NCBI RefSeq assembly: GCF_022664455.2
Contig: NZ_JAKRKC020000001.1
Coordinates: forward strand, 5,151,001 to 5,215,000
Length of the DNA stretch: 64,000 nucleotides
Source: Actinomadura luzonensis
GTDB taxonomy: Bacteria > Actinomycetota > Actinomycetes > Streptosporangiales > Streptosporangiaceae
Reading direction: 5' to 3'
Below, piece by piece: positions 51,768-60,540 of this stretch; the stretch's first letter is position 1, and each line of letters starts with the position of its first letter. Made by a program: the position numbers and the translations under genes. Under the pieces are notes generated by a model. It did no database searches and was not told the origin of the DNA. It saw nothing but the letters and a program-made list of their open reading frames with translations.

Positions 51768-52175
51768 TCAGTCCAGCCTGGCCTCCCGGCCGTGGACGAT
51801 GAGCGCGTACAGGACGAGCACGTCGATCGCGATCACGGCGAGCGACCACCAGGGGTTGACGGCGATCCAGGTGAGCTGCGTGAGCGCGTTCAGCATCACC
51901 AGGACGACGCCGGCCACCCTGGCCCAGGTCTGCCCGGCGGTGACCGCGACGCCGGTGGCGAGGACGAGCACGCCGAGGACGAGGTGGAGCCAGCCCCAGC
52001 CGGTGACGTCGAGGAGCAGGAGCCGGTTGGGCGCCTGCACGTAGACGCGGTTGGCGAAGACGGCCGCCAGGCCGGTGATGATGTTGAACAGGCCGGCGAG
52101 CACCATCATCATGCCGCCGAACCAGATCCAGCCCACCCAGCCGGTCACCTCGCGCGTGTGGTGGTGGTAGGTCAT
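51768..52175 (-). CDS. Four-helix membrane protein (DUF7144-like)
   Basis: A 135-residue protein with four membrane helices (GWIWFGGMMMVLAGLFNIITGLAAVF, LLLLDVTGWGWLHLVLGVLVLATGVAV, WARVAGVVLVMLNALTQLTWI, WWSLAVIAIDVLVLYALIVHG). The pattern VTGWVGWI...NIITGL...GWGWLHLVLG is common in actinobacteria and matches DUF7144. ATG 52175 follows GGGAGGGC. Function unknown. Confidence 0.85.
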   Translation of the reverse strand: MTYHHHTREVTGWVGWIWFGGMMMVLAGLFNIITGLAAVFANRVYVQAPNRLLLLDVTGWGWLHLVLGVLVLATGVAVTAGQTWARVAGVVLVMLNALTQLTWIAVNPWWSLAVIAIDVLVLYALIVHGREARLD

Positions 52176-52458
52176 CGAGAGCCCTCCCTTGTTCTCTCCC
52201 TCACACCCCATCACCGGACAGAACGCCCATCAAGCGACATTTCGCCAGATGTGGGCATGGGCTGGCCGAAGCTTGCCCGCCTCGTTGCCTTCCACGGGAA
52301 CGACCGGGCGGACTTCGACGACGCCGACCGCGGCCTCGAGTACCTGTAGCCCACCCTCGACACGCCCTCCGCCTCACCGGGCAACGCCTGCTGACCCTCC
52401 TCACCGGCGCCCCCGCCCTGGCCGGGCCGGCCTCAGGGCCGCCCGCGGCGCTACGGCG

Positions 52459-53235
52459 TCACGGGCTGATCAGCGCGACGTCGGGGGCGAGCCGCGGGAA
52501 CCGTTCGAGCACGAGCGGGTCGTGGCCGGCGACCACCAGCTCCGGGCCGCCGGCCAGCTCCCTGATGCGGTCGAAGGCGGCGTACGTGCCGGGCATGCTG
52601 TGCAGGATGGGGAAGGGGCGGTCGCCCTCGAGGTTCTCGTAGAAGTGGGCGGCGTCGGAGGCCAGCACGACGGGGCCGCGCGCGGTCTCGGCCCGCACCA
52701 CCTGCATGCCGGCGGTGTGGCCGCCGACCAGGTGCACGCCGAGGCCGGGCACCACGTCGGCGTCGCCGTCCACGACCCGCAGCCGCCCGTCCTCGCGGGC
52801 CTCGCGGAGGAAGGCGAGGTCGTCGTCGTTCAGCAGCCACCGCTCGCGGGCGATGCGCTCGGCCCAGGGGCCGCTCCAGTAGTCCAGCTCGGCCCGCTGC
52901 ACGACGTAGCGGGCGCGCGGGAAGTCGCGGGCGGTGCCGGTGTGGTCGTAGTGCAGGTGGGTCAGCACGACGTGGTCCACCCGCTCGGCGGCGACGCCGG
53001 CCGCGGCCAGGGCCTCGACCGGCGAGCAGCGGTAGTCCAGGCCCTCGGCGCGGGCCGCGCGCTCCGGCGCGATGCCGGTGTCGATCACGACGGTGTGCTC
53101 GGCGGAGACGGCGGCCCACACGTAGTAGGAGGTGGGGTGGGGGGCGTCGCCGCCGGGCTCGTAGCCGTGGAAGTGCTCGCCGCGCCGGGCCTCGCGCCGC
53201 GCGTAGCGGACGGCGAGCACGCGGAAGCCGCTCAC
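52459..53235 (-). CDS. Metallo-beta-lactamase-fold lactonase-like hydrolase
   Basis: A 258-residue MBL-fold protein of the N-acyl-homoserine-lactonase type. HVVLTHLHYDHTGTA is the HxHxDH zinc site, VGGHTAGMQVV and VVAGHDPLVLERF supply further ligands. It is coupled to the MHS transporter (GTGA overlap). In this context it may open a lactone of quinate/shikimate or another cyclic acid rather than quench signals. Confidence 0.86.
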   Translation of the reverse strand: MSGFRVLAVRYARREARRGEHFHGYEPGGDAPHPTSYYVWAAVSAEHTVVIDTGIAPERAARAEGLDYRCSPVEALAAAGVAAERVDHVVLTHLHYDHTGTARDFPRARYVVQRAELDYWSGPWAERIARERWLLNDDDLAFLREAREDGRLRVVDGDADVVPGLGVHLVGGHTAGMQVVRAETARGPVVLASDAAHFYENLEGDRPFPILHSMPGTYAAFDRIRELAGGPELVVAGHDPLVLERFPRLAPDVALISP

Positions 53236-54539
53236 CCGCCCACCCGCGCCATGTCCCTGCGGCCGAGCTCGGCCGTCGGCACCCGGTAGGTCTCGCGGGC
53301 GGTGGCGACGGCGGCCACGTTGACCAGGCACACCGCCGCGGTGATGATCGAGACGCCGAGCCAGCTCTCCGGCCCGGTCCCGGCCACGGCGGTGGCGACG
53401 GTCGGCGCGAAGCCGGCGATGGCGAAGCCGACCTGGGTGCCGATCGCCATGCCGGACAGGCGGACCCGGGTGGTGAACATCTCGCCGTAGAACGACGGCC
53501 ACACGGCGCTGGTGGCGCTGTGCACGACGCCGAACATCACGATGCCCAGGATGAAGATCAGCGCGTAGCTGCCGACCGAGATCGACCACAGGTAGCCGAA
53601 CATCAGCACCGCGCAGCCGAGCGAGCCGCCGACGAACACCGGCTTGCGGCCCACCCGGTCCGACAGCCTGCCCCACAGCGGGATGGAGATCACCGCGGCG
53701 ACGTTGGCCAGCACGCCGACCCAGAGCATCGGCGAGCGCTCCAGGCCCATCGTGTTGACCGCGTACGACAGGGCGTGCACGGTGAAGATCGTGCTGACCG
53801 AGGCGATGACCGCGGCGACGACCACGCGCAGCACGTCCCGCCAGTGCTCGCGGAAGAGCACGGCGAGGGGCATCCTGGCGACGGTGTTGGTGGCGACCTC
53901 CCGCTCGAAGGCGGGCGTCTCCTCCAGCGTGCGCCGGATGACCAGGCCCACCACGGCCACCACGACGCTGGCCCAGAACGGCACCCGCCAGCCCCAGCTC
54001 AGCAGCTGCTCCTCGGGCAGCGCGGCGATCGGCAGGAAGACGGCGGTGGCGATGATCTGCCCGGCCTGGGTGCCGTTGAGGGTGAAGCTCGTGTAGTAGG
54101 CGCGGCGGTCCTCGGGGGCGTGCTCCAGCGTCATGGAGTTGGCGCCGGCCTGCTCGCCGGAGACGGAGAAGCCCTGCATGAGGCGGAGCAGCACGAGCAG
54201 GACGGGCGCCGCGACGCCCACCTGGTCGTAGGTGGGCAGGCAGCCGACCAGGAACGTGGAGCCGCCCATCATCACCAGGGTGGCGACCAGCACCTTCTTG
54301 CGGCCGAACTTGTCGCCGACGTGCCCGAGCACGAGGGCGCCCACCGGCCGGGCCAGGTATCCGACGCCGAAGGTGGCCAGCGCGAGCAGCGTTCCGGTGG
54401 CGGGCGAGGACGAGGGGAAGAAGATCTTGTTGAAGACCAGCGCGGCGGCGGTGCCGTAGATGAAGAAGTCGTAGTACTCCAACGCGCTGCCGATCCAGGC
54501 AGCAATGGCCGCTTTGCGAGGTTTGCCCTGCACCGTCAC
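53232..54539 (-). CDS. MHS-family MFS transporter (shikimate/quinate-like)
   Basis: A 435-residue permease. GSALEYYDFFIYGTAAALVFNKIFFP and GHVGDKFGRKKVLV are typical of the metabolite:H+ symporter family that contains ShiA and aromatic-acid permeases. MQGFSVSGEQAGANSMTLEHAPEDRR is the mid motif. The uptake of quinate, shikimate or 3-dehydroshikimate is inferred from neighbours. GTG 54539; the operator copy lies 51-72 nt upstream. Confidence 0.9.
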   Translation of the reverse strand: MTVQGKPRKAAIAAWIGSALEYYDFFIYGTAAALVFNKIFFPSSSPATGTLLALATFGVGYLARPVGALVLGHVGDKFGRKKVLVATLVMMGGSTFLVGCLPTYDQVGVAAPVLLVLLRLMQGFSVSGEQAGANSMTLEHAPEDRRAYYTSFTLNGTQAGQIIATAVFLPIAALPEEQLLSWGWRVPFWASVVVAVVGLVIRRTLEETPAFEREVATNTVARMPLAVLFREHWRDVLRVVVAAVIASVSTIFTVHALSYAVNTMGLERSPMLWVGVLANVAAVISIPLWGRLSDRVGRKPVFVGGSLGCAVLMFGYLWSISVGSYALIFILGIVMFGVVHSATSAVWPSFYGEMFTTRVRLSGMAIGTQVGFAIAGFAPTVATAVAGTGPESWLGVSIITAAVCLVNVAAVATARETYRVPTAELGRRDMARVGG

Positions 54540-54589
54540 TTCAAGCTCCTCACGGTGGTCAAAGGGAGGTCGGTACGGTGACAGGAAAC

Positions 54590-54611
54590 TAACTCACCGG
54601 TTCGTACATTA
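54590..54611. promoter_or_regulatory. 22-bp TetR-type operator, copy A (MFS promoter)
   Basis: The + strand reads TAACTCAC-CGGTTCG-TACATTA. 19 of 22 positions equal copy B at 57990 read on the minus strand. It has the symmetric skeleton TAA-N3-AC-N6-GT-N3-TTA seen when the two copies are aligned in opposite orientation. It lies before the MFS/lactonase unit. Confidence 0.7.
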
Positions 54612-54647
54612 CAAGGGTGTTGCCGATCGGTGACCTCCGCGCCGTGA

Positions 54648-55301
54648 TCAGCGGCCCGCGCCCTGGCCGCGCAGGTAGGCGACCGTCATCTCCCCCACCA
54701 TCCGGCGCAGCCGGTCGCGGTGCTCCGGCGCCGTCATGTCGCGCCCGAACAACGCCTCGAACGTGTGCTGGTTCGCCACCCGGAAGAAGCAGAACGAGCT
54801 GATGAGCATGTGCACGTCGATGGCGTCGGCCTCGGTGACGAAGTCGCCGCTCGCGGTGCCCGCGTCGAGGATGGCCTCGATGAGGTCGAGCACCGGCGTG
54901 CCGAGCCCGGCCAGCGCCTGCGACTTGCGGATGTGCTCGGCCTGGTGGATGTTCTCGATCGCGACCAGCTTGATGAACTCGCGGTGCTGGTCGTGGTGGT
55001 CGAAGGTCAGCTCGGCCAGCGTGCGGATGGCCTCGACCGGGGCCAGGTGCTGCACGTCGACCGTGCGCTCGACGGCCCTGACCTCGGCGTAGGCCTTCTC
55101 CAGCACGGCGATGTAGAGCCGCTCCTTGCTGCCGAAGTAGTAGTAGATCATGCGCTTGGTGGTGCGCATGCGGGCGGCGATCTCGTCGACCCGCGCCCCC
55201 GCGTAGCCGTGGCGGGCGAACTCCTGCTGGGCGACCTCCAGGATCTCCGCCCTGGTGCGCTCGGCGTCCCGCTGGCGATCGGGCGAAGGGGAGACGGTCA
55301 C
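54648..55301 (-). CDS. TetR-family regulator of quinate/shikimate genes
   Basis: A 217-residue regulator. RAEILEVAQQEFARHGYAGARVDEIAARMRTTKRMIYYYFGSKERLY is the HTH, and a TetR_C-type ligand domain follows. It starts at GTG 55301, 9 nt after the dehydratase gene, so it is the third gene of the aroE-dehydratase-tetR operon. It is the likely binder of the two 22-bp sites. Confidence 0.91.
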   Translation of the reverse strand: MTVSPSPDRQRDAERTRAEILEVAQQEFARHGYAGARVDEIAARMRTTKRMIYYYFGSKERLYIAVLEKAYAEVRAVERTVDVQHLAPVEAIRTLAELTFDHHDQHREFIKLVAIENIHQAEHIRKSQALAGLGTPVLDLIEAILDAGTASGDFVTEADAIDVHMLISSFCFFRVANQHTFEALFGRDMTAPEHRDRLRRMVGEMTVAYLRGQGAGR

Positions 55302-55310
55302 CCGCCCATC

Positions 55311-57068
55311 TTAGTGACCACCGGAACGGTGCCCGGAATGTTGCGCGGCCAGGCGGATCGGGGCGTTGCCGGCCCCGTAGCCGTCGTAGCCGCCGGTCCG
55401 CTGGACGAGCTCGAAGAAGACCCGGCCCACGGTGACGGTGTAGAGGTGCAGGAACTCGCCGCCGCGCGCGTCGCGGTCGTACAGCACGCCGAGCTCGCGG
55501 AGCTCGCGCAGCTCCGGGCCGAGGTCGTGGCGGGCCTCCAGGTCGTCGTAGTAGTTGGCCGGGATCGGCAGCAGCAGGCCGGGATGCTCGGCGCGCAGCC
55601 GGCGGGCCAGCGCCAGGACGTCGTCGCAGGCCAGCGCGACGTGCTGCCACGGGACGTCCCCGGAGCCGACCTGGGCGATGTTGACCACCATGCGCACCGC
55701 GCCGCCGGGGTCCGACATGGCCTTGCTGCGCAGCAGCCCGTACGGGTCGGGCAGCTCCAGGCTGCCCTGCGGGCGCAGCCCGAGCACGGTGCGGTAGAAC
55801 AGCTCCGCCTCGTCGAAGTAGTGCCACGGCTGGGTGAGCGCCACGTGGTCGATGCCGGTCACCGCTCCCCCGGAGCGCCCGGCGGGCGGCGGGGGGAAGT
55901 CCGACAGCCAGGAGTCGTCGCAGAAGAAGATCTGGGTGCCGTCGGGCGCGGCGACCGCGTCCAGCCTGGCCTCCTCCGGCGCGCGCTCGCGCGGCAGCAC
56001 CGGCGACAGCAGGGCCTCGGCGTGCTTGACCGCGCCCGCCGGGTCGGGGCCGTCCAGCCCGATCGCGGCCAGCGAGGGCTCGGCGCCGGTGGCGTTCAGC
56101 AGCAGCCGGGCCCCGCCCTGGGTCCACAGCTCGACGGGCTTGCGGGGATGGGCGCCGGCCCGGGTGAAGCCGAGCGCGCCCAGCACCTCGCCGAAGGCGC
56201 CGCCGTCGTCGGCCAGCTCGGCGAACGCGAAGCCGGTCGGGACGCAGGGATGCGTCGTGCCCGCCAGCTCGCCCTCCAGCGCGAGCAGCGAGCGCATGCC
56301 GTCGCGCGCGGTGCGGCCGGTGTCGGCCTGCCGGAAGTGGTCGTTGAACACCTCCAGCGACAGCGGCCCGGCGTAGCCGGCGTTCAGCGCGTGCCGGACC
56401 AGCCCGGCGACGTCGAAGGTGCCCTGGCCGGGGAAGCAGCGGTAGTGGCGGCTCCACTGGAGCACGTCCATGGCCAGCAGCGGCGCGTCGGCGAGCTGGA
56501 GGAAGAAGATCTTCTCGCCGGGGACGGCCTCGATGCCGATCGGGTCGGAGCCGCGCGAGAGGATGTGGAAGCTGTCCAGGCACAGGCCCAGGCCGGGGTG
56601 GTCGGCCAGGCGGACCAGGCGCCAGGCGTGCAGGTACTCGTCGACGTGCCGGCCCCAGGCCAGGGCCTCGTAGGCGATGCGGACGCCGTGCCCGGCGGCC
56701 CGCTCGGCGAGCAGCCGGAGCTGCGCGGCGGCCCGTTCGTCGTCGCCGATCGCCTCCGGCGAGACGTTCGAGCAGACCAGCAGCAGGTCCGTGCCGAGGC
56801 GTTCCATCAGCCGGAACTTGTGCTCGGCCCGGCGCAGGTTGCGCGCCAGCAGGTCGTCCGGCACCGCCTCGAAGTCGCGGAAGGGCTGGTAGAGGTCGAT
56901 GGTGAGGCCCAGGTCGGCGGCGCGGGCGCGGATCTCCTCCGGCGGCAGCGGGCAGGCCAGCAGGTCGTTCTCGAACAGCTCCACGCCGTCGAAGCCGGCG
57001 GCGGCGATCGCCTCCAGCTTCTCGGCCAGCGTGCCGCTCACCGACACGGTGGCGATGGTCTTGCGCAC
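55311..57068 (-). CDS. 3-dehydroshikimate dehydratase fused to a HPPD-like VOC domain
   Basis: A 585-residue two-domain enzyme of the QuiC/QsuB type that makes protocatechuate. Residues 1-270 are a TIM barrel with metal ligands in IAYEALAWG, LCLDSFHIL and LSLEVFND. Residues about 290-585 are a VOC/4-hydroxyphenylpyruvate-dioxygenase-like part (GIDHVALTQPWHYFDEAELFYRTVLGL, FLHLYTVTVGRVFFELVQRTGGYDGYGAGNAP). GTG 57068 follows AGGAG. Neighbours are shikimate dehydrogenase and tetR. Confidence 0.92.
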   Translation of the reverse strand: MRKTIATVSVSGTLAEKLEAIAAAGFDGVELFENDLLACPLPPEEIRARAADLGLTIDLYQPFRDFEAVPDDLLARNLRRAEHKFRLMERLGTDLLLVCSNVSPEAIGDDERAAAQLRLLAERAAGHGVRIAYEALAWGRHVDEYLHAWRLVRLADHPGLGLCLDSFHILSRGSDPIGIEAVPGEKIFFLQLADAPLLAMDVLQWSRHYRCFPGQGTFDVAGLVRHALNAGYAGPLSLEVFNDHFRQADTGRTARDGMRSLLALEGELAGTTHPCVPTGFAFAELADDGGAFGEVLGALGFTRAGAHPRKPVELWTQGGARLLLNATGAEPSLAAIGLDGPDPAGAVKHAEALLSPVLPRERAPEEARLDAVAAPDGTQIFFCDDSWLSDFPPPPAGRSGGAVTGIDHVALTQPWHYFDEAELFYRTVLGLRPQGSLELPDPYGLLRSKAMSDPGGAVRMVVNIAQVGSGDVPWQHVALACDDVLALARRLRAEHPGLLLPIPANYYDDLEARHDLGPELRELRELGVLYDRDARGGEFLHLYTVTVGRVFFELVQRTGGYDGYGAGNAPIRLAAQHSGHRSGGH

Positions 57069-57100
57069 CCTTCGCTCCTTTCAAACGCTTTCAGACGCTT

Positions 57101-57960
57101 TCAGACGGCGACGAGATCGGTCAGGTGGGCGAACATGCGCTCGGCGTCCGGCTCCCGCCCGGTGAACAGGCGGAAGGCGTGCACGGCCTGGAAGACCACC
57201 ATGCCGCCGCCGTCCAGCGTCCGGCAGCCGGCGGCCCGCGCGTGCCGCAGCAGCTCGGTCTCCAGCGGCCGGTAGACGATGTCGGCCACCCACAGGCCCG
57301 GGTGCAGCAGCCCGGCCGGCAGCGGCAGGCCCGGATGGTGCGCCATGCCGGTCGGGGTCGCATGCACCAGGCCGTCGGCCCCGCCGGGGCCGCGGCCAGC
57401 AGCTCCGGCAGGCCGGCCGGCGCCGCGTGGCGGGCCCGCCCCGGCCCGAACCGGCCGGTCAGCTCGCCGGCCAGCGCCCGGGCCCGCGCGGGTTCGGCGT
57501 CCACCACCGTGACCAGGTCGGCGCCCATGGTGAGCAGCGCGTGCGCGACGGCCGCCCCCGCGCCGCCGGCGCCGAGCTGCACGACGTGGCGGGCGGGGGC
57601 GTCGGGCAGGCCGCGGGCGAAGGACTCGGCGAAGCCCGTCCAGTCGGTGTTGTGCCCGACGGCGCGGTCGCCGTCGAAGACCACGGTGTTGACCGCGCCG
57701 AGCATGCGGGCGTCCGGCGACAGCTCGTCCAGGTGCGGGATGACGCTCTGCTTGCAGGGGTGGGTGATGTTGAGCCCGTCGAAGCCGAAGCGGCGGGCGG
57801 TGCGGACCAGCTCGCCGACGTCCTGGCCGAGCCGGTCGGTGTCGAGCAGCCGGTAGACGTAGTGCAGGCCGTGGTGGACGGCCTCCTGCTCGTGCAGGGG
57901 CGGGCTCAGGGAGGGGCCGATGCCCGAGCCGATCAGCCCGATCAGGAACGAGCCCATCAT
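57101..57960 (-). pseudogene. Quinate/shikimate 5-dehydrogenase with one frameshift
   Basis: Start ATG 57960 (or 57957) behind GAGGGGAG. The first frame holds FLIGLIGSGIGPSLSPPLHE (shikimate site), GLNITHPCKQSVIPHLDELS (catalytic Lys), GHNTDWTGF (Asp) and VVQLGAGGAGAAVAHALL (NAD site). Near 57378-57385 the frame changes: ADGLVHATPTGMAHHPGLPLP onward lies in the other frame and ends at 57101. A single base missing in the GCGGGGCC run explains it. The rejoined protein has a normal length of about 285, so sequence error is likely. Confidence 0.85.
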
Positions 57961-57989
57961 TTCTCCCCTCGCCGCGGCCGGTACGACCC

Positions 57990-58011
57990 TAATGTACGTA
58001 CTAGTGAGTTA
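57990..58011. promoter_or_regulatory. 22-bp TetR-type operator, copy B (aroE-dehydratase-tetR promoter)
   Basis: On the minus strand it reads TAACTCAC-TAGTACG-TACATTA, 30 nt upstream of the shikimate dehydrogenase start. It matches copy A at 54590 in 19 of 22 positions. The TACATTA end could also be the -10 element. Confidence 0.7.
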
Positions 58012-58060
58012 GCTGGCTAGAGCGTAGCCTGCCCGGGGGCCCGGCGGGGCCCGGCGGGGC

Positions 58061-59701
58061 TCAGCGGGCCAGCACCCGGGACAGCGCCCGCCGCAGCTCC
58101 TCCACCGGCCGCGCGGACGGGCCGGCGGCGCGCCAGGCGACGAACCCGTCCGGCCGGACCAGGCTCACGCCGCCGCTCCCGATCCCGTACGCGTCGGGGA
58201 ACCGCCGCTCGGCGTCGTGCACGTCCGCGCCCACGCGGCACGCCTCCACCGCGACGCCCAGCGCCGCCCCGGCCGCCCGCGCGGCCGCCGCCCAGTCGCC
58301 GCCGTCGGGGCCGGTCAGGACCGTGAACGCGCCGGTGAACAGGTCGATCGTGGACACCCGCGCCCCGGCCCGCTCCAGCCACACGTGCGGCGCGCGCAGC
58401 CCCGGCCGCCCGGAGGGCTTGCGCGGGTCCTCGACCGGCTCGGCCGGGTCGTCGCCCTCGGTCAGGACCGCCCCGGACGCGTACCGGTACCCGAAGATCA
58501 TCGCCAGGTCGTCCACGGCGGCGAGGTCGTCGGCGGTGCCCTGGTGGCGGGCGGTCAGCAGCCGCATGGCCTGCTCCAGCGTGACCCGGGCGACCGGCCG
58601 GCGCTCGGCCTCGTAGCTGTCCAGCAGCGTCTCCCCCGCCTGGCCGCGCAGCACGGCGGCGAGCTTCCACGCCAGGTTGTGGGCGTCGGCGATGCCGGTG
58701 CCGGCACCGTAGGAGCCCGTCGGCGGGACGACGTGCGCCGCGTCGCCGGCCAGGAACACCCGGCCGGAGCGGTACCGGCGGGCCACCCAGCCGCCGAGCC
58801 TGACCTCCATCGGCCCCGCGTCGCCGCCCTCCCTGTGCGGCACCAGCGTGAGGTCGAGGTCGCCGAGGCCGACGGCGCGGCGGGCCAGCTCGGCGCGGCG
58901 CCGCCCGGTGAAGTCCGCGATGCCCTCGCCCCGCCGCGGGTCGAAGGGCACGCCGAGCATCCACCGCCCGTGCCGCCGCAGCGGCGCGAGGACCGTGCCG
59001 GGCGCCGGCTGGTCGAGGTAGGCCAGCAGGAACCTGCGCCCCCGCAGGGCGGGGCCGAGGTCGGCGTCGAACAGGAAGTGCGCGGCGTGGCCGAGGACGC
59101 CGGGGCCGTCGGCCTCGACGCCGAGCGCGTGGCGGACGGGCGAGCGGTTGCCGTCGGCGGCGACCAGCCAGCGCGCCCGCACGCCGTACTCGCGACCGGG
59201 CCCGCCGTCCGGCCCGCCGCCGGGTTCGCGGACGAGCGCCCGGACGCCGTCCGTCCCGGCCTCGAAGGAGACCAGCTCGGCGCCGAAGCGGATGTCCGCG
59301 CCGGCCCGTTCGGCGGCGGCGCGGACGACCACCTCCAGCTCGTCCTGGTCGACGAGCCCCCAGTCGGCCGGCCCGAGCCAGGCGGGCGGCCGGACGTGCG
59401 CGAGCATGTCGACGCGGAACCGCTCCTCCCCGGCCAGCGTGTCCGCGCCGATCATCTCCGGCAGGCCGGCCAGGATCGAGGTGCGCGCGCGGATCTCCGC
59501 CTCCAGGCCGAGCGCGCGGTAGATCTCCATCGTGCGCGGGTTGAACGCCCGCGCCTGCGGCATGATCGCCGTGGACGGGTGCCGTTCGACCAGGGTCGGG
59601 CGGACGCCGAGCCGCGCGAGGAACAGCGCCGCGGACAGCCCGGTGATCCCCCCGCCGACGATGAGCACGTCGGTGGCGTGGTCGTGCGATGCGGTGGTCA
59701 T
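58061..59701 (-). CDS. FAD aromatic monooxygenase (PheA/MhpA/RdmE-like)
   Basis: A 546-residue class A flavin hydroxylase. TDVLIVGGGITGLSAALFLARLGV is the FAD loop, WLVAADGNRSPVRHALGV the DG motif and GRVFLAGDAAHVVPPTGSYGAGTGIADAHNLAWKLAAVL the GD motif, with a C-terminal thioredoxin-like domain. Substrates include phenols and polyketide aromatics. ATG 59701 follows GGGAGG. It is divergent from a tetR with a palindrome between them. Confidence 0.91.
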   Translation of the reverse strand: MTTASHDHATDVLIVGGGITGLSAALFLARLGVRPTLVERHPSTAIMPQARAFNPRTMEIYRALGLEAEIRARTSILAGLPEMIGADTLAGEERFRVDMLAHVRPPAWLGPADWGLVDQDELEVVVRAAAERAGADIRFGAELVSFEAGTDGVRALVREPGGGPDGGPGREYGVRARWLVAADGNRSPVRHALGVEADGPGVLGHAAHFLFDADLGPALRGRRFLLAYLDQPAPGTVLAPLRRHGRWMLGVPFDPRRGEGIADFTGRRRAELARRAVGLGDLDLTLVPHREGGDAGPMEVRLGGWVARRYRSGRVFLAGDAAHVVPPTGSYGAGTGIADAHNLAWKLAAVLRGQAGETLLDSYEAERRPVARVTLEQAMRLLTARHQGTADDLAAVDDLAMIFGYRYASGAVLTEGDDPAEPVEDPRKPSGRPGLRAPHVWLERAGARVSTIDLFTGAFTVLTGPDGGDWAAAARAAGAALGVAVEACRVGADVHDAERRFPDAYGIGSGGVSLVRPDGFVAWRAAGPSARPVEELRRALSRVLAR

Positions 59702-59766
59702 GTCATGCCTCCCTGTACGGGCCCGGTGCGGCCTCACCCACACAATCAACCCCCCTCTCCACTCTG

Positions 59767-59782
59767 TCAAGTAGATACTTGA
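59767..59782. promoter_or_regulatory. TetR operator between monooxygenase and tetR
   Basis: TCAAGTA-GA-TACTTGA, perfect 7-bp arms around 2 nt, AT-rich, centred in the 130-bp divergent promoter region. Confidence 0.7.
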
Positions 59783-59831
59783 TTATGCTGATCGAGCACC
59801 TGACACAGTTGGTGACGGCTATGATCGGAAG

Positions 59832-60461
59832 GTGTCCACCTCGAAGCCGCGCCGCTCGCCCAAGCCGCAGGAGCGGCAGCGCGATCCCGAGCGCACGCGC
59901 AAGCTGATCCTCGACGCGGCCGAGGCCGAGTTCGCCGCCCACGGCTTCGCGGGCGCGCGCACCAGCGCGATCGCCGCCCAGGCCGGGGTCAACCAGCAGC
60001 TCATCTGGTACTACTTCGACGGCAAGCAGGGCCTCTACCAGGCGATCGCCGAGCGCTGGCGGCAGCGCGAGAGCGAGCTGATCGAGCCCGGCACGCCGCT
60101 GCCCGAGCAGGTCCGCCGCTACGCCCTGGAGGCGCTGCACAACCCCGCCGGCGTCCGGCTGCTGGCCTGGGGCGGCCTGGAGTACACCGGCCCCGCCGAC
60201 GACCCCGACCAGGCGGCGCGGGCCGACCGGCTGCGGGGCTTCGCCGAGGCCGTCCGCGCCGCCCAGGAGGCGGGGCGGCTGCCGCGCGAGCTCGACCCGG
60301 GCTGCCTCACGGTCATGCTGATGGCCGCCACGATGGCGGCCACCACACTGCCGCACGTCATCGAGGGCGTGTGCGGGGCCGACGCCCGCTCCCCCGAGTT
60401 CGTCCGGCACTACGCCGACCAGGTCGCGCTCGTCGCGGAACTGCTGGGCCTGGAGCAGTAG
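59832..60461 (+). CDS. TetR-family regulator
   Basis: A 209-residue regulator. RTRKLILDAAEAEFAAHGFAGARTSAIAAQAGVNQQLIWYYFDGKQGLYQAI is the HTH. GTG 59832 with GGAAGG overlapping upstream. It probably represses the divergent monooxygenase gene through the palindrome at 59767. Confidence 0.9.
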   Translation: MSTSKPRRSPKPQERQRDPERTRKLILDAAEAEFAAHGFAGARTSAIAAQAGVNQQLIWYYFDGKQGLYQAIAERWRQRESELIEPGTPLPEQVRRYALEALHNPAGVRLLAWGGLEYTGPADDPDQAARADRLRGFAEAVRAAQEAGRLPRELDPGCLTVMLMAATMAATTLPHVIEGVCGADARSPEFVRHYADQVALVAELLGLEQ

Positions 60462-60540
60462 CCGGACGATCCCGGCACGGCTGGGCAACCCGCCCGGGAG
60501 GGCTCACGATGGGCGGAGGGTCTCCAGGAAGGACGCCGCC

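Noticed and set aside
52257..52349. 30-residue + ORF MGWPKLARLVAFHGNDRADF...
   Set aside because: Looks protein-like but has no ribosome site, no neighbours and no known family; too short to support. The 283-bp gap around it holds nothing else I can name.
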